A DNA stretch of 64,000 nucleotides from Rhodocyclales bacterium (lineage in GTDB: Bacteria; Pseudomonadota; Gammaproteobacteria; Burkholderiales; Rhodocyclaceae): assembly GCA_026399475.1 (NCBI GenBank), contig JAPLQY010000020.1, positions 1 to 64,000 on the forward strand, in the 5' to 3' direction. This document shows positions 63,112 through 64,000 of this stretch, piece by piece. The translations under genes and the position numbers were made by a program. The notes beneath the pieces are model-generated. The model was not told the DNA's origin. It made no database searches and was given only the letters and a program-made list of their open reading frames with translations. Numbering within the stretch: position 1 is the stretch's first letter; every line of letters starts with the position of its first letter.

Positions 63112-64000
63112 ATGACCACACTCCATGCTCCGCTGACCGAATCCGACACGCCGCCGTGGCATACCCTGACGGCCGAGGCTGTAGCCAGCGTCCTGGAGGT
63201 GGCGCCTGCGGCAGGCCTGAGCGAAGATGAAGTCGCCCGCCGGGCTGCCCGCCACGGCGCCAACGCCCTGCCGGAAGGCAAGCAGCGTGGCCCGCTGCGA
63301 ATTTTCCTGTCCCAGTTCAGCGACGTGATGATCCTGGTACTGCTGGCTGCGGCCGCCATCTCAATGGCCCTTGGCGAATTCGAGGACGCGCTGGCGATCG
63401 CGGTCATCGTCACGCTCAATGCTGCCATAGGCTTCTTCCAGGAGACTCGCACCGAGCGCGCCATCGCCGCGTTGCGCAATATGGCCACCCCGTCCGCGCG
63501 TGTGCGGCGCGGCGGCGAACTGCAAAACCTGCCATCACACCAGCTCGTGCCGGGCGATGTCGTGCTGCTCGAGGCAGGCAACATCGTACCGGCGGACCTG
63601 CGCCTGACCGATAGCGCACACCTGCGCATTGCCGAGGCAGCGCTGACGGGCGAATCGCATCCGTCGGAGAAGACCGTGCAAACACTGGCGGCCGCCGACA
63701 GCGCCCTGGGCGACCGCAGCAACATGGCTTACAAGGGCACCATCGTCACCTATGGACGCGGCAGCGGCATCGTCGTTGCCACCGGCCTGGCCACGGAACT
63801 GGGCAAGATCGCCACCCTGCTGGCAGGCGCCAAGGAAAGCCGCACGCCGCTTCAGCAACGGTTGGCGCGTTTCGGCGGACGGCTCACCGTTGCCTTGCTG
63901 GCGATCTGCGCCATCGTGTTTGGCGCCGGCATGCTGCGCGGCGAACCGCTGCTGCTGATGTTCATGACCGCCGTCAGCCTGGCCGTCGCCGCGATTCCGG
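63112..64000 (+). CDS. Cation-transporting P-type ATPase (N-terminal part, runs off window)
   Basis: HGANALPEGKQRGPLRIFLSQFSDVMILVLL, VPGDVVLLEAGNIVPADLRL, TGES motif. In-frame alternative ATG at 63097. Confidence 0.9.
   Translation, partial: MTTLHAPLTESDTPPWHTLTAEAVASVLEVAPAAGLSEDEVARRAARHGANALPEGKQRGPLRIFLSQFSDVMILVLLAAAAISMALGEFEDALAIAVIVTLNAAIGFFQETRTERAIAALRNMATPSARVRRGGELQNLPSHQLVPGDVVLLEAGNIVPADLRLTDSAHLRIAEAALTGESHPSEKTVQTLAAADSALGDRSNMAYKGTIVTYGRGSGIVVATGLATELGKIATLLAGAKESRTPLQQRLARFGGRLTVALLAICAIVFGAGMLRGEPLLLMFMTAVSLAVAAIP

Overview
64 kb of GC-rich chromosome, probably betaproteobacterial. The dcw cell-wall/division cluster is complete on the minus strand: mraZ-rsmH-ftsL-ftsI-murE-murF-mraY-murD-ftsW-murG-murC-murB-ddl-ftsQ-ftsA-ftsZ-lpxC, followed by a small membrane ORF, an M23 peptidase and secA. 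Other housekeeping genes are glnE, yhdP, a nitrilase-family gene, tldD, hrpA, crcB, glnS, mtnA, psd and htpX. Accessory features: (i) a mazE-mazF-nuclease/helicase operon whose helicase carries 68-aa tandem HA repeats and appears cut by an IS3-family element at the window edge; (ii) a five-gene aminotransferase/GNAT/arginase-like operon facing an SMR transporter pair; (iii) an mtnA-class II aldolase pair suggestive of the DHAP shunt; (iv) an SHP/DHC/cytochrome b561/two-component locus with CTTAA-N6-CTTAA boxes and an unannotated small membrane ORF; (v) at least two families of small palindromic repeats, several of which are translated into the termini or interior of conserved proteins; (vi) frame-disrupting internal deletions in both ftsA and mraZ, although the mraZ operator is intact. 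All calls are by eye from sequence and the ORF track; no database search was run.
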